Source: Panaeolus papilionaceus (lineage: Eukaryota; Basidiomycota; Agaricomycetes; Agaricales). Taken from it: a stretch of DNA of 64,000 nt. The translations under genes and the position numbers were made by a program. The stretch covers positions 1,178,001 to 1,242,000 of the forward strand of contig JADNRZ010000003.1 in assembly GCA_015501605.1 (NCBI GenBank), given 5' to 3'. The notes below the pieces were generated by a model. That model searched no databases. It was not told where the DNA came from and saw nothing but the letters and a program-made list of their open reading frames with translations. Shown here one piece after another: positions 21,948 through 32,790 of this stretch. Within the stretch, counting starts at the first letter, position 1. The number at the start of each line of letters is the position of its first letter.

Positions 21948-23146
21948 ATGTCTTCTCCTGTCTGGAATGCTCGGTATGTTTCTTTCATTTGCCACAAAAT
22001 TCGCTCGTAACACGAATTTTAAACTTATTTCAATTTCTTCGTCCGTCTTGCAGTTTCAATGGCCCCGTGCCCCACGACGCCAGCTACTATGCCAAGTGCA
22101 TGCTCGGTGGTGCTCTTGCCTGCGGTCTCACCCACGCTGGTATCACCCCCCTCGATGTTGCAAAATGTAACATGCAGGTCAGTCGTCATCTCTTTATTTT
22201 CCTAATGACATTCTTTAAACATATTTTGCTATTCCCTCTATTAGGTCAACCCCGCAAAATACAATGGTCTTGCCTCTGGATTGAAGACTCTCGTCGCTGA
22301 GGAGGGTTCCAAGGGTATCTGGAAGGGCTTCGGTCCCACTCTCGTCGGCTACTCTCTCCAGGGCATGTTCAAGTACGGTCTCTACGAAGTCTTCAAGGAT
22401 TACTACTCCAACCTCGCTGGTGAAGAGCTCACCGACAAGTACAAGCCTGCCATCTGGCTAGCCGGTTCCGCCTCTGCTGAAGTTTTCGCTGATATCGCTC
22501 TCTGCCCCTTCGAGATGGCCAAGGTCAAAATCCAAACCAGCCCTCCCGGTACTTTCCCCACTGCCTTTGGCGCTGCTTTCGCCGAGATGAAACGCACCAA
22601 GATTGAGACCCGCTTCCCCTTCGGCTCTCTTGTTCCTCTATGGTCCCGTCAGGTTTGTATCCTTAATTCTGCGATGTTTGTCCGAATTCTAATAATAATA
22701 TTTTTCTCATCTCAGATCCCCTACACCATGGCCAAGTTCTTCTTCTTCGAAAAGATCGTCCAACTCTTCTACACTCACGTTTTCACGGCTCCCAAGGATA
22801 CCTACAGCAAGCCTACTCAGCTCGGAATTACTTTCTCCTCTGGTTACCTTGCCGGTGTTGTTTGCGCTATCGTCTCCCACCCCGCCGACTCCCTCGTTTC
22901 TCAACTCGGAAAGGCCGCCAACAAGGGCAAGTCTGTCGGACAGATCGCCAGTGAGGTCGGACTTGTTGGACTTGCCACCAAGGGCCTTGGCACTCGTGTC
23001 ATTATGATTGGTCAGTTTTCATTCTCAAAGACGATCAACCCTTCGAATACTCATCCCATCCAACAGGTACCCTCACTGGCTTCCAGTGGTGGATGTACGA
23101 TTCATTCAAGTCCGCCATGGGCATGGGTACCACTGGTGGCAAGTAA
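21948..23146 (+). CDS. MIR1: Mitochondrial phosphate carrier, 310 aa
   Basis: Inner-membrane carrier that imports phosphate with protons for ATP synthesis. Exons are 21948-21973, 22054-22177, 22245-22652, 22716-23010 and 23067-23146; 311 codons including TAA. The three mitochondrial-carrier repeats show as PLDVAK (with GLTHAGIT before it), PFEMAKVKIQT and HPADSLVSQLG. The phosphate-carrier-specific blocks YYAKCMLGGALACG, GIWKGFGPTLVGYSLQGMFK and GFQWWMYDSFK are all present. Third-position C is very frequent, in keeping with high expression. PIC2 is a close relative, but the sequence fits the main phosphate carrier best. Confidence 0.93.
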
Positions 23147-25774
23147 ATACACTTGCTAGCTTGATACCCCATCGGGCAATTTCTTTAGCGGAGATGTCTT
23201 TTTAAAACACTTGAATGGACGATAGAGCACTATTCCCCTTTAACTTACTCCTCACTGTTACAGTAGCAGACTTAGAATGCATTTATATTCCGTATGGACA
23301 TGAAACCCCTTGGCCGATGTTAGCCGTGCTTCTGAGGGTACTTTTTCTTCAGAGATGGATATCCAGACTGTTCCGTTGCATTCCGCTTTTTATGTGCTTG
23401 ACCCTTGGCAGACACAGGCATCATTTATCGGCAACCGAGTCAGACTACGAACATAAGTGTGCTTTGCTGAATGGTGCATGCAGAAAGTCAGTGTGATAAC
23501 CACAGGCAACGTTCGTTGACGAGGGCATAGGTCGGATAATTACCAAACGAGCCCCTCGAAACGTGTGGGTTTGCTTCGGGGTCTTGTGTAGAGGAATATT
23601 TTGGGCACTCATCTCGTGCAAGTACTGGGTCAATGATCTTGCAGAGCATGTGTGATCGTTCCGGCCACCCGATAAAGTCGGATAGACGCGCTGTAATTAA
23701 CCACAAACCACAGTTAATATGCGTTTATCATGCACCAGGTGCGAAATTGGAAGGGCTGGGGAAGGATAGAAAGGGATAGAGAGCCAGGACTTGTGTTGCT
23801 TTTGTTCCAATGCTTGTTAGAGTCTGGACTGCACGGTTTTTATACAAAATTAAGGCATAGGCCTGGCTTTCAGTTCTGCGTCATTATCTAGTTCGTGAGA
23901 TGTATGTTCCAATATCCGTCCAGTCGGCGGTCGGAGAAAGATGATTATTCCTATGACGAGTTGTGATACATGGGACATTACATCCTCATTGGCAATCATC
24001 TGGATTCAGACTGGTGCAAATCAGAAGGTGTCCAATCGTAAACGGTGTCGTAGGAGGATATGAGGAATGAAACAGCTGAGCATGGTAGGCATCCGAATCC
24101 TATGATGGAAGGGAAAGAGAAGACACAGCTATCGCAAAGAATAATCCACAGCGCTAGAGATCATAGAAGTGCACGCTATCGGGTTGCTCCATTTAGCGCC
24201 TGCGGCCGCGCTTCGAATGCTCGAATACCGAGGCGGTGTTGGTTGTGGGGTTTGTAACCCTGCGCACGCACAACTCGTGGGTGCAGTGAACACCGTCTAG
24301 CCTGCAAGTGATTGGACTCATAAATCCGAGTGGATAGATAACCAAGTGAAAGAGAACAACAGTGAAAAAAATTAACAAAAGGAGTCCGATTCAGAGTCGT
24401 TCGAGAGTCGAGAACAAGGTGACTGTGGGTGACATTCGACGGCTAACCAGGCGAATCGCCAGGCTTTCTGATGTGTTGTCCATGATTCCCTTCGAATGCC
24501 CACGGAGTACTTCCGTGTACTTCCCGTTGCAAGCCAGACCCCGCTGAGGTCAGGCAGGATCAATGCTACAGTTTCCCAGAGCCCGATGGCAAAAAGATGA
24601 TTTTTGCCCACAATCAAGGAAGGGTCTCAATAAGACGGGAAACCATCGAGTACCTCCGAGTTTGGGGCGGTGACTTCACCAAAATGCACGAAAAGAAACG
24701 TGTATCAGAGTTAGTAATAAATGTTACGCATAGGTTCATGACCTACGAATTCAGTTCGACCCGAATAAATGAGAAACGTACAAACGCCGCCGTCGGCGGT
24801 CAAATGTAGGCTCAACGTCTCAAAGATACATTACACACTAACCCAGTCAGTATGACAACGCCTGACCACCATTGCTCTGCGCATAGCGGATTTATACCCC
24901 GAGCTCGCCTCCCGCGTGACTCGCGCATACAGTCAGTCAATGGAAAAAGACCCAGGAGTGGCATTCGGCGTACATTCAATCCAGCCCTCAACTTTGTCCG
25001 AACAATCCTTCGTGTAGCTATCGCACCGAGCGTCCGCAAATTGGACTGATCAACTGATGGATTAGCACAAGATGAAAGGTCGAAGAAAGTGTGAATGAAG
25101 AGATATTAAAAGATGCCGCGTCAAAGTGTTGCTCTCAGCCTCTCATCAGGAGAACCTGGGTGCTATCGAAATTCTCGAAAATGTCCACTGTCCTGTATCT
25201 GCCAATCCCGTCGGGAAATGACGAAGTGGCTGTGGCGTTTGTACTCCAGCTTTGGGAATTATAATGAAAGAAGGGCACACATGGTTGGCCCTGCAGAGGT
25301 AGAGGAATTGAGAGTTACATTTGCGGAGAGTGGACGGCTAGAGGGTTCACTTCAGACTACACGCACTCTGGGTCGATAGCCATGAGCATGGGGGTTATCA
25401 CCGGGCCCATGTGAAAGTAGATGTAATCACTGGCAGATTGAGCTTGGAAAGCCCATTTTATCGGCAGATGGTCGGTCGTATGAGGCTTGAGCGCGAGTCC
25501 CGATCATCCATGGGAACTAAGACTTATCGAGGAATGAGAAAAGAAACTGAAGCCCGATTACTATTAAGCCAGAGGCACGCTATCATACAGTACAAAATTA
25601 TGAGCAACCTATCAAAGGTGCACGAAATCATAGAGTCCTTGTCCTTTCCGCATCAATAAGAGAGAGATAAGTATAGTACAGACCACAGATAATAAAAACC
25701 ATAAAACCCAAGGGAAAGAGGAAAGAGACAACGAAACAGAGAGTACATATCGATCAAGGGCCGGCAGCCCATGT
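23147..25774. other. Gene-poor spacer
   Basis: About 2.6 kb without a gene I can support. A TATAAAAACC element (minus strand, near 23840) followed by a pyrimidine-rich stretch and a possible splice acceptor before 23702 hints at a small minus-strand transcript; its best open frame is only 53 codons (23649-23488). Other open frames here are short and overlapping, with no consistent splice structure. Confidence 0.4.
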
Positions 25775-27088
25775 CTAACGACGGTGGACAGCAAATGTTG
25801 ATTCAGCGGCGATAGCGCTGAGCTTAAGCGCGACAGAGTCGTCGCACTTCTGGATGCTAACTTTTTGTGACATCCAATCTATCCGTTTGAACTGTGTGGG
25901 TGTCGGGAGCACAACCGTTTGGAGTTGTGTCGTGGTGGGAACGGTGCGAGCAGCAATCAGACTACACAGGAGTTCTTCGCCTACCGCGGGCATCATGCTG
26001 ATTGTTTTAAGGTGGGGCCAGATGGATGCTTTATGCATGTACGTGGATGATTGCTTGACGAAGAATTCGTCCACATCGATCATGCCGAAATGAGAAACTT
26101 TGGGGAAGATCGTTGATAGTTGGCTGAAACCATCCTCGTCGATGTAAGTCGAACCACCTCTGAGTATGCAGTTGGTAACTGCCGGCAAGTTCTCTCGGAG
26201 CTGAGCTTCTGTTCCCGTGGCCGGAAGATCGTGTGCAACGAGATCGTAAAGAGATAATGTGTGAAGCTTTGGAGCCACAATGGTTAGCAATGGGATGAAC
26301 AGTGGCCATCTACGGTCGGAGATTTTAAGGACAGCCAGGGATGGAAGATGAATATGGTCGTCCTGAGTAGGTTGAGTGGGCCAGCCTTCAACGACGCGAC
26401 TCCGGATCGTGAGGTCTTCCAGATGAACCATTCTATTCATGATCTTGGCAAAGGTTGCAAAGTGCATTGGGCAGTTGGACATGAGGTCGAGATGCGTGAG
26501 GTTGTCGGTAGAAGGAGTGAATCGCAAAAGAGATAGGCCTACAAGTCGAAGAGATTTCAGAGATGGTGAACCGCCTTCGAAAATCTTTGTCAAGCCCGCG
26601 ATGTGTGACGCGGAAGATACTTGGAGGGCCTCGAGCCTAGGCGCGCCAACCTCCCGGAGATCCTCGGAGAATGCGGTCGCGTCGTGAGGCCCTATTTGAA
26701 TGTTGAGCCTACGCCACCGTGATGTCGTGGTCTTGATCAAGCTCCATAGCGCCAACGCGCTTGCGCGACGAGAATGGTCGGATGCGTCATGGCGCAGATC
26801 GAGGTCGAGGTCGAGGCAAAGTTCTTGTGAGCGCTCGATATACAACGAGGTTATATGTGAAGGTGTAGATGCCGAAGCTACGAAGTTGTTCCATAGACCA
26901 GGTAGATTAGTTGCTACTGCCCGCCAGTGCTGGCAGACATGGCTAATGGTGAATTCGGGACGAACGTCGAGCTCGTTATTTGATGTGGTTGAGGTGCAAA
27001 CTTCCTCGAAGATTATGGTGAGGATCTCGACGGGAATACAGGCTATTGCACCAGTGGGATTGGATGTGACGTTCATGGATGAAGACAT
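25775..27088 (-). CDS. F-box protein with leucine-rich-like repeats, 437 aa
   Basis: Single coding exon; the first true ATG is at 27088 (MSSSMNVTSNPTGA), after a probable 5'UTR intron. The F-box lies at about residues 15-65: AIACIPVEILTIIFEEV, then TISHVCQHWRAVATNLPGLWN. It lacks the N-terminal coiled coil of the two F-box genes at 15182 and 18183, so it belongs to another subfamily. The rest contains leucine-rich-like units (LKSLRLVGLSLLRF, NLTHLDLMSN, LEDLTIRSRV). Such proteins act as SCF ubiquitin-ligase receptors; the target is unknown. Confidence 0.82.
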   Translation of the reverse strand: MSSSMNVTSNPTGAIACIPVEILTIIFEEVCTSTTSNNELDVRPEFTISHVCQHWRAVATNLPGLWNNFVASASTPSHITSLYIERSQELCLDLDLDLRHDASDHSRRASALALWSLIKTTTSRWRRLNIQIGPHDATAFSEDLREVGAPRLEALQVSSASHIAGLTKIFEGGSPSLKSLRLVGLSLLRFTPSTDNLTHLDLMSNCPMHFATFAKIMNRMVHLEDLTIRSRVVEGWPTQPTQDDHIHLPSLAVLKISDRRWPLFIPLLTIVAPKLHTLSLYDLVAHDLPATGTEAQLRENLPAVTNCILRGGSTYIDEDGFSQLSTIFPKVSHFGMIDVDEFFVKQSSTYMHKASIWPHLKTISMMPAVGEELLCSLIAARTVPTTTQLQTVVLPTPTQFKRIDWMSQKVSIQKCDDSVALKLSAIAAESTFAVHRR

Positions 27089-27114
27089 GGCGTATGTGGG
27101 GCAGTCCTTTATAT

Positions 27115-27177
27115 CTATAGTCAGCACAGGTTGACATTAGCGAAAGACAATTGAAACATGTAATTGTGACTGCATAC
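27115..27177 (-). other. Probable 5'UTR intron of the F-box gene
   Basis: On the minus strand GTATGC starts at 27177 and CTATAG ends at 27115, giving a 63-nt intron whose acceptor lies 26 bases before the ATG. There is no ATG in the preceding exon in frame with the protein, so it is non-coding. Confidence 0.45.
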
Positions 27178-27507
27178 CTACGAACAGGTTGTCCGTTTTG
27201 CAAAAGATTAGAACGGAGGGCGTTTGAAGTAATGTAGAGACATTTCGATATGGTGTATTTAAGGGATATAAATTAGGGTGGATTGGGGTTTTACAAGGAT
27301 CTGTGCTAAACGGGTCAGTCCTTTATGATTCGGATTGAGGAAGGAGGCGCTTGATCATGTAATTCCCCGCTAACTTGAACCGGGAATAGGGTTTGTCTGA
27401 TTGTGGAAATGCAGTCCCTGTAATCTGGTCGCATTGGAACACGCAGCCGATGTTTTGAATTGATTCCCTGATCATGCTTCATTGCGAAAGTTAGGTACAT
27501 CAAGCAA

Positions 27508-27700
27508 TTACTTCATCCCCTTGGGCTGGTCCACGCTGCGTTCAAGGAAACGGTCTTCAAATGAACCAGGGACATGGAAGGTACTAAATTCGATGTGGGG
27601 ATTTTCTAGGACGCAGAAAGTTTTCAAGCAGTTCTCAGGTCGGTACAAACGGTCCTTGAGTGGGTATATGTTGTCCAACTCGGAGAGGGTTGAATCATTG
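27508..27700 (-). pseudogene. Possible truncated gene end beside the mobile element
   Basis: A minus-strand frame of about 64 codons ends at TAA 27510-27508 and reads like protein (for example NIYPLKDRLYRPENCLKTF and FHVPGSFEDRFLERSV). It has no start and no clear upstream exon: 140 bases further 5' the sequence runs into the inverted repeat at 27844. It could be the C-terminal exon of a host gene cut off by the insertion. I recognise no family, and a chance open frame is not excluded. Confidence 0.22.
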
Positions 27701-27843
27701 CTCGATTGAAATCACTGCTACAGACCATTCGAACGACGAGAGCAAGCGAAAACAGTCATAACGTTGTCAGACCCTGAATGATAAAATGATACGCGAAACG
27801 ACAACATACCGATGGCAACGAAGAGGAAACACGTTTGCATTAA

Positions 27844-27950
27844 GTGGGGTTGGACAATTCCTGCAGTGCGTGATGTCAATGTCACAATGATTCAGACTGT
27901 GTGACATACCAAATACTTGAGACAAGTCTGCTCTGTCGTCTACAACCATC
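27844..27950 (-). repeat. Left inverted repeat
   Basis: Read on the minus strand it shares with 35284-35407 an 18-base perfect match at the outer end (GGAATTGTCCAACCCCAC), a 12-base perfect match (GACTTGTCTCAA) exactly 55 bases inward in both copies, and looser similarity further in (TCTGTCGTC versus TCTATCGTC, then ACAAC versus GCAAC). The inner part of this copy is about 16 bases shorter. The outer side is TTAA. Confidence 0.6.
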
Positions 27951-28170
27951 TACACCGTATAAAATAGTTATCAGACGTTTAATATATGTATTTCAAACAT
28001 ATTAAGTATGTTATTGTGAAATTTAATATTCCACACAGCTCATATACTCAAAAACAAGCCTTTTCCCTGCCAAATTCAACGTGAAAATCAAGCAGCATGA
28101 TAGAGCCCCAGGATTTGAATATGAATGAAAATGTTTATACTAAGATATTCATAATTTCCATGTCCGGTTA

Positions 28171-28281
28171 ACGCTACGCTTTTTTAAAAAACGAAACACT
28201 TCATTTAGCCCCATTTTCGTCTCAAAATTAAGTGTTTGAGGGCCATAACGGAGAAATTTAAATTTGAAAAAAGCGTAGCGT
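28171..28281. repeat. Foldback sequence with nested inverted repeats (MITE-like)
   Basis: The arms 28171-28185 and 28267-28281 are a perfect 15-base inverted repeat (ACGCTACGCTTTTTT / AAAAAAGCGTAGCGT). Inside, AAACACTT at about 28194-28201 pairs with AAGTGTTT at 28230-28237. The 111-base unit could fold into a long hairpin or be a very small non-autonomous element nested in the larger one. Confidence 0.55.
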
Positions 28282-30935
28282 GATAGACCTAACATTTTTA
28301 TGTGCCTTAGAATTTTATTTCATGTAAATCGGTGAAGAACCTGAGGAGTTATGATCTTGTAGTTTTTTGGTGTCAAATGGAGCGCATCAACAGCGCGCAA
28401 CAGCACGCGCCTTATCAGTCAGGGGCGCGAAACACGCATCAGGGACACCGCCGCAGACATGTATTGCGTCGCGTTGCATACCTTCCCTCTCCACACTAGC
28501 GCAACACATGTATGCACATGTGATAGTCATGTATGTATGTAAATACACATTTTTCGAGTCTTTTCGTTGCGTTTTGAGGTCTTCCGCCTAGTGTAAGTTC
28601 TGTACACAGCAGATGAGTATCTCACTGATTTAACTTGAGATTAATGTTTTCTATAGATGACTATTAATACTACTGTTATACTTTACTATTGGACTGGCTC
28701 TACAAGGCCTAGACTCAGTAAGCGACAGAAACAGAATCACACAGCTGGTAAAATGGGTGGCAAAAACATGAGTGAGTCCCAACATCTTTGTTTGTTCATT
28801 GAATCACACATTTTGAATATTCGTAGATCATTCACAATTAATCCTGGTGCTATTTAGGTTCTACATGGTAACTAGAGTGATATCCTGTAAAAAATTTGGG
28901 TAGAAAGATGTACGTTTCGCATTGCAATCACAACGGTTTAGACCGTGGGGTCACATCGTGACTGCCTTGGCTCACGGCACTATGAGAGCGTAAAGAGCGT
29001 AAACACTCTCTCGCGCAGGCTCCCGAACTCTTGTTCGGGTGCGCTCCGAGCAATAAGACCGTCATGGGCTGCGGACTCGAGTCGGAAGAGGAGATGAAAT
29101 GAGAACACTGTCTGCCAGTGGCATGCACGCACTGTGGCAGCTGCAGCGCAAAATGAGTTGAAAGTTCAATGAACTTCACCTCTTCGAGTTCACGACGATG
29201 AATGACCGCCAGTTGAAAATGATTGGAAGGAAGAATTGCAATCAAATACATTACAGAAAAGAGTACTTACAGTAGTATCATTGTGTGACAGTTGTAGAAT
29301 GAGACGACAAGGTTCTATGGGATGGTCACTGAGTGCGACGAGTCTAGATTGTAGGATACAGGTTCGAAAAGGGGACCTTTACAGATTTACAATGTCATAT
29401 TTATATGTGCGCCCATTGTGCATTGTGTCATAACCGTTAGCTTGAATAGAATTTCGAAAGTTGCATGGAAGGGCTTAGTCCTACTTATGGTACAACAGGA
29501 GTTGAATCCAGAATAAGCCTCAATGCAGCAATATCTTAGGGCTGACTCGCAACATGCTTGGGCTCAAGGGATGGATAAGTTTAATTTCGGGCTTCTTGAG
29601 AGTGGCCCTGAGCACAAACAAGCTGCCATGCTGAAGCTGGAGGGTACTGGAATTTCTACAGTTCTTATGACAATTTCCACAGTTCCACCCTCTTTATGGT
29701 GTAGTCTGACAATTGGTTTGTGCTGTAAATCCACAGTTCTATGCTGTAAATCCACAGTTCACCACGTAAAACACAGTTATGAGTGCACGATGAGACCATG
29801 CTTGAATGGCAAAGCATTACTAAATTACTATTCGGTTTGCTACCAACCTCTCAGTTTACTTACATACATTTGTATTATTATTATTAATTTCGGCCTACCA
29901 CATGAGAATTGAGCTAATGCTCAAATTACGCGCTTCTCAGCACAGATTTGATGAGCGCGTTTCATGGGCAATAGTGTGTGAGAAAGTTCCGGGCACACTC
30001 TCTGAATGAATTCTGAAGCGTTCTCGATAGGGGGGGCTTTCCCCTAAATTATCATTTTACTATCAAAGCATTTTTCGAGTCGCTGCCCTCCAGAAATATA
30101 TTAAACTACCATAACAGGGGTTAAGTTACACCTTGCAAGGTTGTAAAGAGGGTGGAGTGGCTCAAGATGCACAAATTCGGAAGTTTTTCTCACGGCAAGT
30201 CATCAACGCGCCAGCACACACGGTCTAAGCTCCCCCCTCTTTCCTCCTCATTCCACCAACAACCTTGCCTCCCCCATTCCTCTATCACCCATCTGTTGGT
30301 TTTCTTATAAACACTGAATCATTACTGGGAGCTTGTACCCCTACCAGGGTCGCTTTCCTGTCTAATCCAAATCCCAACCCTGGTTATACCTTACAAGCTC
30401 AGCGGCAGGCTGGAGCTGCTGGACCAGGACATGCCAACCCCAACACCAGTGTTCATATTATTCAACCCTCATGATTCCGAACCTGGAACCAGGGGTTGAA
30501 TGAGATAGCATTCGATCAACCAGGCATGTGTCATGGTCAGGGAATAGCAGACGAGCTGCCCATGGTGTTTGTTATCACCTCCAGGCTTCAGGTACCCTCT
30601 TGCCTTCATTCTTCAACTTGCTTCCTGACAAATATCATTCACAGGAATTATAATTGCCAAACAAGATTTTGAACGGTGTGAGGGGCAGGGGGTTGAGTAG
30701 ATCCAAGTACTAAGCCGTTCTGGTTGTACAGCAGGTGTCGGTTCGTCAGTTTATTTCTTCTTCCTTAGCCCTCTTCCCCTACTTTCACTACTATGTACTC
30801 TATATATATTTCAATTCATGAAATCGTCAATCACCCCTTTGCATTTTCTCTTTACCATACCATATATAATGGGCCTGCCAGTACCGTCTAATCCCAAAGC
30901 CAAAAGCAAGGCCAGTCACTCCTCTCTTCTTCTCC
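28282..30935. other. Left half of the element, no gene; recombinase upstream region
   Basis: No open frame here looks like protein. The stretch 30220-30290 is strongly pyrimidine-rich (CTCCCCCCTCTTTCCTCC) and could be a promoter or leader. A small inverted repeat (TTCAACCC ... GGGTTGAA) lies at about 30460-30500. TATATATATTT near 30800 and CATATATAA near 30861 are candidate TATA elements for the recombinase gene. Confidence 0.35.
29721..29760. repeat. Two-copy tandem repeat, 21-bp unit
   Basis: TGCTGTAAATCCACAGTTC occurs at 29721-29739 and again at 29742-29760, separated by TA. A shorter related piece (TCCACAGTTCCACC) lies about 45 bases upstream. Confidence 0.7.
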
Positions 30936-32628
30936 ATGAACACCAACCCTGCTACCACGATGCCCCCAGCCCCCTCAACCCTCCATGCTATCACTAGAGT
31001 CCTTGACTCTGAGGTAACAGTAGACGATGTTAGCATGGATATTGAAGATGAACAAGCAATTATTCCGGAGCTAGAGTTGGCTGACCTGGAAAAGCCTGAA
31101 GACGAACAGGGCCCACTTGCAGACCGGAGTGACAGGCTTCAGGACCATCTTCCAAAAATCAACAAGTTGGCAAAAGGCGTTTGTGACAAAACAGCAGAGG
31201 AATATCGGATGTAAGCGGCAAGCACATTCACCACATTCACGTCCTCGCATTCAATATCAACACTCATGTTATATCTAGTTTAGCGGAGCAATGCTCCAAA
31301 TTCCTTCTGAAAAAGAACCTCATCCAGTCAGCAGATGAATTTTTTAGCAAATCTCCAGTATCTGCAGCACCAAGTCTCATATGCGAATGGATTCTATCCG
31401 AGTATGTCATCTATCTATTCTATGAGCTAATTGCAAACTCAAATGCCTCCAGATGCGACACCATCGACATTGATAACAACCCTCTGCCTCCCAATATCGT
31501 GCGGAGTAGCTATTCTCATGCACAAAAAATGCGTGCATGCATGACTTATGTGTTTGGTCGAGTTTATGGACTCAGCAAGCAGCCATGGCAGGAAACACAT
31601 TCGCCCAACGGCACAGTTACGAGCTCTGGAAATCCTTCAGTGTCTGAGCTTGTTTCTCGGTACATGCTCAGTCTTCATCGCCGAAAGGTTCAAAAAGGAG
31701 ACGTCGCCACGAGTGCTAGAGCAATTGATACCGTATGTTTTCCTTAGTATTCATTCCCATTACTTTTGGATGCTTATTACCATGAGCTCTGTAGGGCATA
31801 CTCGAAAGATTGTATGACTATAACAATAGCACAGAAGCAGAGCAACAGACCAAACAAAAGTCCCAGAAGGACGTTCACCAATGGGGTGGTCCAATTGTTC
31901 GTTGCGCTCTTCATGCCATTTACCTTCTGGCATTCTTTTGCCTTCTTCGAATTGACGAAGTCCTCAAAATAACCATGGATCAAATCTCTGTCGACGGCGA
32001 CAAGATAACTTTAACCCTCCGGTTCCGCAAGACCCATCAGTATGGCGGTGAGTATTATTATTATTATTTTGTTACCACTATCTAACTATTGCTAATGTGT
32101 CTACATAGATATCAAACCTTTTGTTCTGCATCGTTTGTACGAGTATGATGGTTATCTCTGCCCTGTCCGTGCCTTAGCCAACTGGATTAAGGCTAGTGGG
32201 ATAACCGAGGGTTATCTTTTTCGTCGCATTGTTTCTGGAGATCGTCCGACAGGCTCCAACAAACAAATGGTAACTTATTTCTCAGCATCGGTTCAACTGT
32301 TTTTCTGATTACATTTATCTAGACATCTGAGCAATTCCTCTCAATGTTCCGACATAATCTGATGGACATCGGAATGGAACCTGGCCCTTACGGGACCCAT
32401 TCATTTCGGCGCGGTGGGTGCCAGTATTTTGCTGGTGTTCGCCGCTGGGCTCTCCGCCGGATTTGCGAATGGGGTGGTTGGAGTCAAGAGTTTACCAACC
32501 TGACCATTGTCAAATATCTCATCTCCTGGAATGATAACCCTAACGAGAACCGCGATGACTTTTTAAACCCCAACCAGCATGCAACTGTTAAGTGCCCACA
32601 GTGTGGGCGGTCATGCACATGTGCATAA
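30936..32628 (+). CDS. Tyrosine recombinase (integrase-like), 465 aa
   Basis: DNA breaking-rejoining enzyme that would cut and rejoin DNA through a 3'-phosphotyrosine. Exons are 30936-31210, 31279-31401, 31453-31732, 31795-32047, 32109-32269 and 32323-32628; phases close at 466 codons. Catalytic landmarks: R278 in CLLRIDEVLKI, H390-x-x-R393 in GTHSFRRGG, and Y429 in TIVKYLISW. The usual third-position His is replaced by Trp in the WGGWS segment (414-418). Residues 1-226 hold an acidic N-terminus and a helical core-binding region. The tail has a zinc-knuckle-like CPQCGRSCTC. No GCR1_C domain, as in Cryptons, and no DUF3435 signature of Starship captains is evident. It faces the SAP gene tail to tail across 162 bases. 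The intact frame and clean introns suggest it is functional or recently so. Confidence 0.85.
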
Positions 32629-32790
32629 TTGTTTCACTATTATTTTTATCATGTCGCTTTTTAAACTCTTTGTAACTGTAATTATATTATTTATTATTCA
32701 AGCTTTATGAATCAATTAAGAACAATTCAGGACTCTTCAGATCATTATGACATTAATAACTACGCAAACAAACAAATAAAATACTTGGCC

